A DNA stretch of 64,000 nucleotides, taken from NCBI GenBank assembly GCA_025526995.1, contig JAHLKG010000009.1, positions 558,001 to 622,000 on the forward strand, read 5' to 3'. Source of the stretch: Powellomyces hirtus (Eukaryota; Chytridiomycota; Chytridiomycetes; Spizellomycetales; Powellomycetaceae). Shown one piece after another: positions 1-10,518 of this stretch. Each line of letters begins with the position of its first letter. The stretch's first letter is position 1. Both the position numbers and the translations under genes were made by a program. The notes below the pieces were generated by a model. That model was not told the origin of the DNA. It searched no databases and worked only from the letters and a program-made list of their open reading frames with translations.

Positions 1-373
1 AACAGAGCACGGTCCGTGAAGTGTTTGATCCACTTAGCGGTCGAACAAGGTGCGTTCAATCTCAAATCACCATTCTGACTTATTACCTAGCAGGATGTGC
101 ACAATAATTCTATCCTTTTCCTTGATACATGTTCTCATCATCATCATTTTTTGCATCATGGCTTTTCTAACCCCTACTGTTGCAATTTGGCCTCCCTGGT
201 TTTCCCTCTCTCCTCTCTCCTTTTGGCTTCTCGCCTTGCGCAGACTGGTGAAAGGCTCCGGCGAGATTATTGAGCGCATCGTGACCAAAGCGCAACACCG
301 CGAGATCAACCGCGTCGCTACGGCGGGTGATGGAGCGACGTATGCGGGGACGTTGGGAAAGTTGGCTGGCTGA
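1..373 (+). CDS. 3' end of an unrecognised protein gene (partial)
   Basis: Only the last two exons are in the window, at 1..49 and 244..373. The upstream piece reads [15 protein letters not shown] and ends at a donor (AAG|GTGCGT). The intron is 194 nt with a long pyrimidine tract before CAG|A. The last exon adds [20 protein letters not shown] and about 25 more residues ending GTLGKLAG, then TGA. The two halves join in phase (AG+A gives Arg), and a short basic/acidic helical tail with no membrane segment results. I do not recognise the family. The start and most of the protein lie left of the window. Confidence 0.6.
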
Positions 374-594
374 ACGATATATCTCTCTGGTAGAGTATGC
401 GTGTGAGATAGGCCAGTGGAATTGTGTTTCTCTCCCTGTATGAGATGAAATATTTTGATTTTTTGAACCGCTTAAGCGAATTCCTGTCTGACGTATATGG
501 TGTTGATAAACACGAAGCAATGGGCCGATCCGTCTATCTATCGTATCTCTCTATATTTACATCTACTGGTAGGAAAAAGCGGAAGGTCTCCTCA

Positions 595-2037
595 TTATAT
601 TTTACACGTAATGAGTGGCTTCATCACCGCCACAACTGACACCGCGGACACATCCACCAAATCCTGAATCACCGTCTCGATATCCTTATACGCCTCCGGT
701 GCTTCCTCGTACAGTACGTCCACCTGTCCTTTATCATACACGACATACCCATTGAACTGGGTTCTCGCCAATGTCTCTACGGCTTCGGTGCGTTTGGGGT
801 ACCGTTTCTGCAGTAAGGAGGTCACCTTGGTTCGCGAAAGAGCGCGACCGGCTCCGTGCGCGACGGACCACCCGCAGTGTTCGCGGATGGTGGGGTTGAG
901 AGTCGGGCGCACGATGTAGGTGAAGGTGCCTCGGGAGCCGGGGATGGCGATTAGGTCGGAGGCGGTGGTGGGCGGGGACATGGGTGCGGCGCCTTTGCGG
1001 TGGAGATAGAGTGGAGTTGCCGAGGTGGAAGTGGAGGAAGGGTAGTCTGATGGTGAGATTGGCACCACGCTATTGTGTGTGATGTCCAGAATTGGTGATA
1101 TCGTAACGGGAGTCGGGGACGGGGTACAGATCTGGGCAAACCTATGAGCGATCGCGTTCCGGTTCTCGCGGGCCCATGTGACGGCAGCATCGTGGAGGTC
1201 CATGTAACTCGTGAGATCGTTGTCGGATTTGTATTTTTCAATGACTTCTTTGCCAAAGGAGCGGGACCCGCTGTGGACGAGGACGTAGGCTCGATCAGTC
1301 ATGGCAAACTCGGGGCAAGTCGGGTCACGAAGTTCGTGAATAACTTGCAGTTCCGCGAAATGGTTGCCGCCGCCAATCGTGCCAAACAGGCGGGCATGAG
1401 GGTTTGCTAGTGGGTGCTGCATAGCCTGTGGTGTCGGGATCGTAGCATCAGGTGGGAATCCATGCGCAGCGAGAAGTTTGGACAATTTCAGCAAGTGTCT
1501 ATCAGTGAGGGAATGAGCCGAGATAGCGTCGAGGGGGAAGAGAGCCATTCCACACCCAATGTCTGATCCAACGAGGTCTGGGCGAATGGTGGTGGACAGG
1601 AATGCGGCGCCGACGGGGAACGCGCCGCTGCCTTGGTGGAGGTCGGGCATGCCGATGCAGGCGAGCATGCCGGGGAGTGCGGCTGAGCGGTGGAGTTGGC
1701 GGATGGCGTCGGGGTCGACGGGTGTGGAGGAGTGGAGGTACCGGATAGCAGCCGTTGGAACTGTAGATTTTGAATCTACCAGTGGTAGTGGGGCTGCATT
1801 TTCCGAAATCACAACCACCGTTCCATCCACAAACACTGTATCTGGACTCATATCCTCCAAAAGCACACCATTGATGTAGAACTTGGCGTTGGCAGGCTTC
1901 TTGATTTGATGTTTGAAGCGCGCTACGGCGGTGGAGGTCATGGCGGTGAGGAGAGTGGGGAGGTCGGTGTAGGTGAGGACTAGGGGCCGTATCTGGCGGT
2001 GGTTGTCAGTGTGGACGAATTCGAAGCGGGTGCGCAT
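595..2037 (-). CDS. RtcB-like 3'-phosphate RNA ligase with N-terminal extension
   Basis: Single exon, 480 aa, starting at the ATG at 2037. An open frame continues upstream, but its low-complexity sequence looks like 5' UTR. RtcB enzymes join 2',3'-cyclic- or 3'-phosphate ends to 5'-OH RNA ends using GTP and Mn2+. The hallmarks are visible in order: GMPDLHQGSGAFPVGAAF, SDIGCGM (metal-binding Cys), GGGNHFAE, LVHSGSRSFG, DITHNSV and SVAHGAGRALSR, whose His is the expected guanylylation site. From family memory the spacing looks closer to bacterial release-factor-H-coupled RtcB than to animal HSPC117. About 85 extra N-terminal residues precede the catalytic domain; they contain alternating beta-like stretches (KFYINGVLLED, VFVDGTVVVISE) reminiscent of a ubiquitin-like fold. 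Ligase assignment is firm; subclass and extension fold are inference. Role could be RNA repair or tRNA splicing. Confidence 0.88.
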   Translation of the reverse strand: MRTRFEFVHTDNHRQIRPLVLTYTDLPTLLTAMTSTAVARFKHQIKKPANAKFYINGVLLEDMSPDTVFVDGTVVVISENAAPLPLVDSKSTVPTAAIRYLHSSTPVDPDAIRQLHRSAALPGMLACIGMPDLHQGSGAFPVGAAFLSTTIRPDLVGSDIGCGMALFPLDAISAHSLTDRHLLKLSKLLAAHGFPPDATIPTPQAMQHPLANPHARLFGTIGGGNHFAELQVIHELRDPTCPEFAMTDRAYVLVHSGSRSFGKEVIEKYKSDNDLTSYMDLHDAAVTWARENRNAIAHRFAQICTPSPTPVTISPILDITHNSVVPISPSDYPSSTSTSATPLYLHRKGAAPMSPPTTASDLIAIPGSRGTFTYIVRPTLNPTIREHCGWSVAHGAGRALSRTKVTSLLQKRYPKRTEAVETLARTQFNGYVVYDKGQVDVLYEEAPEAYKDIETVIQDLVDVSAVSVVAVMKPLITCKI

Positions 2038-2913
2038 GGGGAGGGATGGGGGTTGGTGTGAGATAGTGGGTAGGTGAAAGGGTGATATGGTGGTGGTTGG
2101 ATACACGGTGAAGATTGGGGTGAGGTATCTGACATTCCTTGAGATGCATGGCTTTCTTTTTATCTTCAAAATCCCGTTGAACAGGGCAAGAAAAAAGTCA
2201 AAGAAAAGCGGTGATGTGGGCCAGTTTCCAGTCCGCATTTTGACACTTGTCTTCAGACAGAGTTTTGGCGGGGGATGGCTTAGCTGCGCGCCGTGGCTAC
2301 ATGAAGCATCCTCCCAAGGCACGTGGGGTGCACGTGCCCAGCGAGCGTCATTACTCTTTGCGCAGTCAAGACCTTAGTCTAGCATGACAATTGAAAAGAA
2401 AAAGAAGCGACGCGTCTCTTTTTAATTGAATCTCTCATGTTCTGCGGCCTTCTCTCGACCCTTCGAGAACAAACCAGCCAGCCAAAGACTGACTAACTGG
2501 GGCTGGCGACCAAAACCTTGCTGGTCTTTACTTTTGTCAAGAGTCCATCCCCCCCCGTCGCTCATTTCTTTCACCGTAAAGAAAACGCTGCGAAAATTTC
2601 TTCCCAGGCCCCTTCTTCAGCTTCTACTAATAGAGTAGCCCCGTCCAATACGGCTGGACCAACATTCTCGTTTGCGCAAGATCTGCTACCGTCCTCACCG
2701 TCGCTCGTTCTAGACATCTGCACCGGAGTCGTTGCCGTCGGAGTAGTCGCCCTTGTCGCTTCCTTTCTCTTTTCTCGCTCCAGCAAGAAGAAAAAGAGCT
2801 CAAAGAAATCTACCAAACGCACCCAGGATCGTCACGAACCTTTGCTTGTAGATCGGAAATCAAAGTCGAAATCTTCCAACACCAACCCGAATTCACCCAC
2901 CACTAGCAACACC
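2038..2913. promoter_or_regulatory. Divergent intergenic region between the RtcB-like gene and Hsp110
   Basis: This stretch separates two genes transcribed away from each other and must carry both promoters and 5' UTRs. I see no clear TATA box. From about 2518 to 2913 it is open in the Hsp110 frame and would encode a hydrophobic segment followed by a Lys-rich stretch, but the frame has no in-frame ATG before 2914. See the separate finding. Confidence 0.4.
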
Positions 2914-5745
2914 ATGTCCGTCGTCGGAATCGATTTCGGAAACTTGAACACGGTCGTCGCCGTTGCCCGAAACAGGGGTATCGACGTGATCACCAACGAA
3001 GTCTCCAACAGAGCTACCCCGTAAGTATCGGATAAAAGCAGGAAAAGAAAGGAAATGGGGGAAGCAGGGAACTGGAAACACGTGAAACAGAGGGATTGGA
3101 GAACGCTCAGCAAACGGGAGGGCGTCCCGGCGAACTAGCGCTGCATCGTGTTATGACCGAGTGAGCGGAAGCCCGCAAGCAAACGGCCGATACCTATGCG
3201 GAGGGCGCCCAGATACTTGCGAGCGACATGCGTTTCCAACTCTCATTTTACGGTTGTAGTTGGATTTGGTGTTGTGTGACGCGTCCACAAGTTGAATGAG
3301 CTTTCCAATCTCTCACGAATTGAAACTGATCTGTTGTTTTTCCTTCCACTTTCCTGTAACCTCTGCAGATCCCTGGTCTCGTTTGGCGAAAAGCAGCGAT
3401 ACCTGGGTGAAAGTGCCAAGACCCAGGAAATCTCCAACTTCAAAAACACTGTCTCTGGCCTGAAGCGTCTGGTTGGCCGACCTTTCTCCGACCCGGATGT
3501 CCAGATTGAAAAGAAATATATCAACGCCAACCTGATGGCCGGCGAGCGGGAAGAAGTCGCTGCCTCCGTATGGTACCAGGAGGACCAACGCAACTACACC
3601 TTCACCCAGCTCGCTTCCATGTTCTTGTCCAAAGTCAAGGACTTCACAAGCAAAGAAATCAAGATACCCGTCACCGACGCTGTCGTCTCTTGCCCTGGAT
3701 GGTACACTGACCGTCAAAGGCGCGCTCTTCTCGATGCCGCTGACGTGGCCGGCATTAACGTTCTGAAACTCATGAACGACACCACCGCCTCCGCCCTCGG
3801 TTACGGTATCACCAAGCTCGACCTTCCCGACGCCACCGACTCCAAGGTCAAGCCCCGCATCGTTGTCTTCTTTGACCTTGGTCACTCTTCGTGCCAGGTC
3901 TCTGTCGTGTCGTTTGTCAAGGGAAAGCTCGTTGTCAAGGGTACCGCCTACGACCGCAACCTTGGAGGCCGTGACTTTGACGAAGTTCTCGTCGAGCACT
4001 ACGCCAAGGAGTTCACCACAAAGTACAAGATTGACATCAACAGCAACGGCAAGGCCAAGTTCCGTCTGAGGCAGGCGTGTGAGAAGGTCAAGAAGATTTT
4101 GTCGGCCAACGCTGTGACCGTGCTGAATGTGGAGTGCATCATGGATGACAAGGATGTGTCTGCCCAGGTTTCCCGTGACGATTACGAGGAGTGGGCTGCG
4201 CCTCTGATTGCGCGTCTCGCTGTCCCTCTCAAGGAGGCCCTCGAGGTTGCTGGTGTCACCGCCGATGAGGTTGACTTTGTTGAGCTTGTCGGGGGAAGCA
4301 CCCGTATTCCCGCCGTCAAGAAGACCCTTTCCGACATGTTCACTCCCGAGAAACTCTCCACCACCCTGAACCAGGACGAGGCCGTCGCCCGTGGATGTGC
4401 TCTCCAATGCGCCATGATCTCCCCCGTTTTCAAGGTCCGTGACTTTGCCGTCCAGGACTGGAACGGTTACCCCATCGAGCTCTCCTGGGACGCCAAGTAC
4501 GCCCCCGCTCCCAAGGACGGCGAGAAACCCGAGACCGTCATGGAAGCCTTCCCCGTCGGTAACGGAATCCCTAGCTCCAAGATCCTCACCTTCTACAGGA
4601 CGCTGCAAGATGAGGAGCTTTCCGCTCAGGGAGGCTCTGTCACCCTTGACATTGACGCTGCCTACAGCGCTAAGCGATCCGAGCGTCACTACCCCGAGGG
4701 ACTCGGTGCCAACATTGGCAAGTGGACCCTGAAGGGCATTAAGAAGGTTGGCGGTACCTCTGAGGGCGCTGACGCCAAGGCTACCATCAAGGTCAAGACA
4801 CGATTGGACAACAACGGCCTTGTCGCCATCGACAGCGCCAGCCAGATTGAGGAACAGCTCGTCCCCGTGGATGAGCCCAAGAAGGCCGAAGAGAAGAAGG
4901 AGGACACCATGGATGTTGACGCCGAGAGCCCCGCTGCTGGTGATGACGTCAAGACCAAGCGCGTCATCAAGAAGCACGACCTGACAATTGCTGCGACCAC
5001 CACCGCTGCCAGCCCCGCTCTTTTGGCGCAATGGAAGGAAGAGGAGGGCCAAATGTCGGTAGCTGACCAGTTTGTGATTGACACGGCCGAGGCCCGCAAT
5101 AACCTCGAGGAGTACGTCTACGACACGCGATCCAAGCTCGACATGGCGTGGAGCGAGTACGTTACCGAGGACAACAAGGCCTCGTTCATGACCCAACTCA
5201 ACACCATGGAGGACTGGCTGTACAGTGACGAAGGCGAGAACGCCAGCAAGGGCGTGTACGCCGAGAAACTGTCGGGTCTCAAGAAACATGGCGACCCGAT
5301 CAAGCGTCGTTTCCTGGAACACGAGGAGCGTCCACGAACAGAACGCCAGCTGCGTGACTACATCAACTCGGTGATTGTCAACACTACGGCCGGCGACGAC
5401 CGGTACTCGCACATTAGCAAGGAGGACCTGGAAAAGGTCAACAATGAGTGCCACGCCAAGCTCAACTGGCTCAACGACGCCATTGCCAAGGCCAACGAGA
5501 GCCCCAAGCACAAGGATCCGGCCGTCACCATTGACCGTCTCCACAAGGAGCGCGAGTCCCTCCATCTGGTCGTCAACCCCATTCTCAGCCGACCCAAGCC
5601 TGCTCCTAAGAAGGAGGAGCCCAAGAAGGAGGAGAGCCCCGCTGCTGACGCCAAGAAGGAATCGACCCCTGCTGCTGACGACAAGAAAGAGGCGAAGCCG
5701 GCCAAGGAGGACGAGAACATCGGTGACCGCATGGATGTCGATTAG
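2914..5745 (+). CDS. SSE1: Hsp110/Sse1-type chaperone (Hsp70 nucleotide exchange factor)
   Basis: Two exons, 2914..3020 and 3369..5745, 827 aa. The 348-nt intron splits a Pro codon in NRATP|SLVSFG. Hsp110 proteins are divergent Hsp70s that exchange ADP on Hsp70 and hold unfolded proteins in the cytosol. The protein opens [10 protein letters not shown] (ATPase phosphate loop) and has [11 protein letters not shown] and [11 protein letters not shown] in the nucleotide-binding domain to about residue 390. A substrate domain with an acidic loop ([14 protein letters not shown]) and a helical lid follow. The Lys/Glu/Ala-rich tail ends DRMDVD rather than EEVD. Length is between yeast Sse1 (about 690) and animal Hsp110 (about 860). 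The lid and tail mark it as Hsp110 rather than canonical Hsp70. Confidence 0.95.
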
Positions 5746-6203
5746 AGCAACATCTCAATCACTTCTGCATGTTCACTCTCTGCAACCCGACCATTCTTAA
5801 TTGAGCGCTCTGGAAATGGAATCATGCGTGCGTGGCAGATTCCCTATTTTCCCGTTTGTAGCCTTTCTCTGGTCTTTTTGCGCACATCTTGTTTTTTTTC
5901 GCTTTTGCCTTTCCCTCTTGTTTCTTTTTCTTTATACATACATATCATACATGGATGTCGACTTCTCATGACGAAATATATTTAGATCATTTTGTAAATT
6001 CTGTCTTTCTGGTCCCTCGGAGGTGTGTGCAACTTGTCAGTGAAAGCGGAGGTAAAGCAGGGTGCAGCCAGGCTTACGTGAGCCCCTGTCAAAAAAAGCC
6101 ACTGGCGACTGCTCTTCCCACAGCGTTTTCAAAGTACCTGCTTCTTGCACAGTCCCAGAGTTATTACTGGCATGGAAAAGAAAAACTGAGTATCGTTCCA
6201 AAA
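5746..6203. other. Intergenic region downstream of Hsp110
   Basis: Holds the Hsp110 3' UTR and the promoter of the DUF1294 gene. It contains T-rich runs around 5888-5935 and no open frame that looks coding. Confidence 0.3.
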
Positions 6204-6979
6204 ATGATTTTCCGAGCAGTTTCCTATGGACCTCGACTCTCGCCCCACTCGCCCCTCCGTTCCCCGACTCCATGCTCCCCTTTCCGGCGGTACTCTGCCC
6301 ACCCGCGGCGTCGGCGACAGACCCCGACCACCCATCCCTCCCACCAGTCTCCGCCGCGGTCCTCACCCCCCACCGGCGCACCATCAGCGGGACGCAACGC
6401 CCTCCTCCTCCTCGCCACGGGCTACGCAATCACCATCAATGTCTTTGCAGCGGGTCTATTCTGGTACGACAAGCACCAGGCGCAGACGCGCGGGTGGCGG
6501 GTCCCCGAGAAACAGCTGCAGCTCACTGCGCTGCTGGGCGGGTGGGCGGGCGGGATGTGGGCGATGCAGACGTTTCGGCATAAGACTGCGAAAGAGAGTT
6601 TTAGGACGCCGTATATGGTATGGAGTGAGATGTGTAACACACACACAATTGTGTTTTATGTTTTTGTGCGTGTATGTGTGAACAGCGGGAATGCGTTAAG
6701 GCTAATGAGTTGGGGTTACTTTTTTCATTTTATTCTATTTGGTTACGTTATGTAGTTGTGCGTGGGTGGGAACGTGCTGCTATGCGCCGGCGCCGCGGGC
6801 GCGTGGGGATTAGGACTCGTGAATGTGTCGCGACTCGTTGCAACATGGGTCAAGAAGAGATGATGACGAGCGTCTTTGTGCTGCAGAACCGATCACTTGC
6901 GATGGGGCGTAGCCGAACATTTTGCCAGGGCCAAGAAACTGCTTGGGGTGGGCGTAGCGGGGGTTTGGGTGTAGACTAA
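6204..6979 (+). CDS. DUF1294 small membrane protein, probably mitochondrial
   Basis: Modelled as two exons, 6204..6617 and 6686..6979, 235 aa, joined in phase 0 (TPYM|RECVKANELG). A Ser/Pro/Arg-rich N-terminus of about 70 residues, nearly free of acidic residues, resembles a mitochondrial presequence. It is followed by a hydrophobic helix (LLLLATGYAITINVFAAGLF) and the DUF1294 signature: WYDKHQAQ, GWRVPEKQLQL, LLGGWAGG and FRHKTAKESFR. DUF1294 is an uncharacterised membrane domain common in bacteria and fungi. The extreme C-terminus after about residue 180 is weakly supported; a further intron or readthrough of the first one would change it. Confidence 0.7.
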
Positions 6980-7381
6980 AGTGGATACACCATCACTGCC
7001 CAAAGTGCGCGCAAATGCCCAATCGCGTTTTCCTGATTTTGCCCCTTATCGTCAAGAAACGGGATATGAAAGATATCAAATCGTATTTAAGTAATTACCA
7101 ATATCAAATTCTTTCAAAAAGGAAACTACCCATGGAGACAGAGCCCTCTCAAACGTAAAAAAAAAATACACTGCCAGATTGAGTTACTTGCGCAAGGGAG
7201 GAAAAGCGGGAGAGGAGGATTAGATAAAAGTTGGGCGGCGATATGGCTTGGGTGGTGGTTGGTGGTGGTTGGTGTGTGTATATGGTGTGGTGCGGGGTGT
7301 GGTGTGGCGAGAGAGCAGAGTGACCAGCCCCCGCAAAAGAAGAGCCGTAAGGGAATAAAGGGTAGCGCGGCAAATCAGCGT
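6980..7381. other. Convergent intergenic region
   Basis: Lies between the 3' ends of the DUF1294 gene (+) and ceramide synthase (-). It has an A-run near 7157 and a GT-rich stretch (GGTTGGTGGTGG) around 7255-7300. No gene seen. Confidence 0.3.
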
Positions 7382-8781
7382 TCACTCTTCATTGCGTGCG
7401 TCGTCGCTGACGCCCTTGTTCATGACTGCGTTTTTCGCCATTTTCAATATCTGTTGGGCAAAAAAAAAACGTCCCTTGTGGGTAAGTGATCGAGGGTTTT
7501 GTTTAGCCATCCCTAGACCGAAATCCTTGTGCTTACCAATGACGACCAGTAGAGATGGAACACTTCCAGCAGGCACAGGCAAAAGACGGCCGCATCGCGC
7601 ACGCTGATTCCCGCAAACAGGATCGGATGTGGAGCATCATAGGCGTATTGGCTAGAAAACGGGGTGCAAAGAACAGTTCAGCATGGCGCAAAGTCGTGGA
7701 ATTGCGCGCAAAGGCGGGTGAACTTACAAGACCGATCGGATAACGTAGGCAGGGAAGATCCAATTGCGGGTCACAATGAATGTTACAGCAAAAGTGGCAA
7801 ACAGGGCATCGGCCAACCGCGTTTTCCCCGCATAAAGCGCCATCTTGGCCAGTTCCATTATCGGGTCACTGAGATCATGAAGGAACAGAATGGCGCAGCC
7901 AATCCGATAATAGGGCCACATGTAACTCAAAAAGATGAGGACGAGCGTCACCAAGTGATGCGAAACCATCACCGCAAAGTCCTTTTGCTTTGGCTCGAAA
8001 AAGATGATGCTGATGGATCCGTACAGGTAACTGCTGAAGCCGACCTTGTAGTACAATTTGTCCAAAAAGGTCATCATTCCGGGTGTGCCCCAGTTCTCCC
8101 AGTACAGACGTGGCGTGAGGAGCCAATCCTCCGCGTATATAATGTAAAGCCCAATGACCGTGCTCACGGAGTAAGTGATGAACTTCCAGCCAGACAGGAC
8201 AAATTTGTGGCGGTCGTCGACCTGGACTCGAGGGGGTTTGCGATTGGATTGTGATGGGGATGTGCGAGTTTGGCCCGAGCCGACACTATTGCTAGGAGTC
8301 TGCGGTCCTTTGGAGGTCCGCTGCCGTATCCGCGGCGCAGAGGTGGTGGATGACGATATGCCTTCGATGGCATCCACGCTCGTTGGATCTGCCTTTGACG
8401 GGGACGTAGCATTTTCCACCAGCACTCGCGACAGAGGCTATAGGATAAGAGACCGCAAGTCGATGAGTATCCCATTGCGATCTCAGCGTTTGTCACTGGG
8501 ATGTAGACCGTCGGTCACCTGGTGCTATAGTTATTACGCACCTTCAAGAGAAATCTCACAAAGAGAAAATGAACAACAATCCACGCAAGCGTGAACCAAA
8601 CCATATCCACCAAATCATCCGGTACTATTAAATCCTTGTTTCCTGGTTCTCTCACCCATTGTGGCCATTCATATCCTCCTCCCCATGCAACATTGTAGGC
8701 AGCGGAGAACGGGAACAGGTGGTGATAGGAGCTGGCGGCAGGGCTGTTGTGCGCGGGGTGATGTTGCGGTGGGGGCTGCAT
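7382..8781 (-). CDS. LAG1: Ceramide synthase, TLC/LAG1 family
   Basis: Four exons read on the minus strand: 8781..8542, 8437..7728, 7651..7537 and 7450..7382, 377 aa. Each junction keeps frame, and all four exons carry TLC-family features. The enzyme N-acylates sphingoid bases with acyl-CoA in the ER. The Lag1 motif lies in exon 2: KDFAVMVSHHLVTLVLIF with the paired His, then RIGCAILFLHDLSDPIMELA with the catalytic Asp pair. Further membrane helices follow (ATFAVTFIVTRNWIFPAYVI; CLCLLEVFHLYWSSL). A Ser/Thr/Pro-rich segment of about 60 residues precedes the TLC domain. The short tail ILKMAKNAV...DDARNEE is Lys/acidic like other ceramide synthases. The ATG at 8781 is the first in frame. Animal-type homeodomain is absent. 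Confidence 0.92.
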
Positions 8782-9586
8782 GCTTGTCGCTGATTCTAGA
8801 CAGGTGCGAGGAATAGGGGGAGAGCGTGGAATGGTTCTTTGCCCAAGTGTGAGGCGTGTCGGTCGTGACAACGTAGTGTGGCTCCTACTTCCAGTCTATC
8901 TAAAGCATAGGAAGGAAAGTGAGCTGGATAAAGCTATTGGGAAAGGCGGGTCCGCAGTAAATGAGGAGGATGGCTTACGACGATGAGACTTCAAAGAATT
9001 GCTAGCGCGGCATAAATAGGTCCGGAGGTTGGATAGACAGCTGATGACCAACAAACGATGGAAAATGTGAGATGGACCGGTGCAAAGCCGCAGACAACAC
9101 TGATGCCAGCTATGGACGAAATGGAATGGGGGGCTGCTGCTGAGAAGGTTCGGAATAATAATGCAAGTGGAAATAATCCTCTTTTGAAGGAAGGAAGTCC
9201 GCAAACACGCACGAGGAAAAGACGCCAAAAAGGTCACAATTTCCGCCAAACAGATTTCTCAAAAGCGCAGATTTGTGTGTTTTCGCCGCCGGACGATCCG
9301 CCAAACGGAGGTTTCCTTTTTGAATAACTTGACTAAAAGCTAAATAGGGAGGCCAGATATGAGAGTGTCAAATGCCGAAAGATCTCAAGTCAGGTGACTG
9401 TCACGCGTTGACACCTCGCTTATGTAAGTGTGACAAACGCCCGTGCTAGCGGCCCGCCCGCTGTTGCTTTTTCCACGCACGGTTTCGACATACAAGTCAA
9501 AAGCACCCGGCGTGTCATACATATCTCTCTCCCATACAGTCAAACAAGTAACCACCCAACAAATCGTTGTCCTCATCAAGTCCATC
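8782..9586. promoter_or_regulatory. Divergent intergenic region, ceramide synthase / surface protein
   Basis: About 800 bp shared by two divergent genes. I see no confident coding exon and no strong promoter element; short open frames here look random. Confidence 0.3.
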
Positions 9587-10518
9587 ATGAAGTTCACAAC
9601 CGTATCTGTCCTTGCTACTCTCTGCCTTGCCAGCTCTCTGGTCGTCGCCCAGGAAGCTCCCGCCCAACCCACAACCTCTGCCGGGGTCGTGAGCTCAGCC
9701 GCCCCATCAGCAACCCCCACCGCCCCATTGTCCTCGGCCCGCCCAACGTCCACCGCTGTTCCAGGCAACGGAACTGTCGCGGGACAGCCGGCTGGAAACC
9801 ACACCAGTCCACTCATCACGGGACTCTGTGATACTGCTAAAAGATCCCCTTGCTTCGGACCTGCGGTTACGAAAGAGAGTCTGTGCTCGGACAAGGCCAT
9901 TCAGGCAGTGAGTACGCGTAGCTTAGGTTATCGTGGTTTGGGACGGAGGCGGGGATCAACTGCTGAGCAGTACGACGGGGGGAGAACAGAGGACCGCTGG
10001 CAAGTGAACGGACAAGTGAAGGTGAACATGGGTTGCTTGGTATCAACAGGTGTGAAAGTGGGAGTGCTAGCGGACCGGAACCTTCATGAAGGATTATGGT
10101 GTTTGGGTTATGGCTTTATCGGATGATGGCTTTTGATGTTGTTCTGGATAGTCATTGCTCGTTGCCCTAATTACCGTCTCCGTCCCCAACTCACTCCCCG
10201 ACCCTCCCTCCAAATTAGACCGTCGCAGACTGCCTCGCCAAAGCTACCTGCGCCGGCGAAGCCCAAACCGTTCGCGGCATGGGTTCTCTCCCCGCCACGT
10301 TCTGCCTGCCCATGGCCGACAAGCTCCTGAACCCGTCCACGGCCACCACCACTGTTCCCCTACCACCCTCCACCGTCGCGCCCTTTGTGCCGCCGTCCGC
10401 AGCCACGGCGGCACCCGCCGCGGGGAAAGATAGTGGTGCGGCGGCGGTGGGAGCGTCGATCAAGAGCGTCATTGCGGCGGTGGTTGGAATGGGTGTTGTG
10501 GGGGCTTTTGCTTCCTAG
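9587..10518 (+). CDS. Small Cys-containing, probably GPI-anchored surface protein
   Basis: Two exons, 9587..9907 and 10219..10518, 206 aa, joined in phase 0. It opens with a signal peptide (MKFTTVSVLATLCLASSLVV, Ala-Gln cleavage region). A Ser/Thr/Ala/Pro-rich stretch and two NxT sites follow. A six-Cys segment comes next: LCDTA, SPCFG, LCSD, DCLAKATC and TFCLP, with the first three Cys in exon 1. A second Pro/Thr-rich spacer leads to a hydrophobic C-terminus (VIAAVVGMGVVGAFAS) preceded by small residues, as in GPI signals. The Cys block is CFEM-like in general size but has six rather than eight Cys, so I do not assign CFEM. Confidence 0.72.

Noticed and set aside
3313..5565. Long minus-strand open frame of about 750 codons opposite Hsp110
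   Set aside because: It is the antisense shadow of a GC-rich, codon-biased gene; residues are Val/Leu/Gly-rich with no domain.
9587..10518. Assignment of the small surface protein as a CFEM protein
   Set aside because: Only six Cys are present and the spacing does not match the eight-Cys CFEM pattern.
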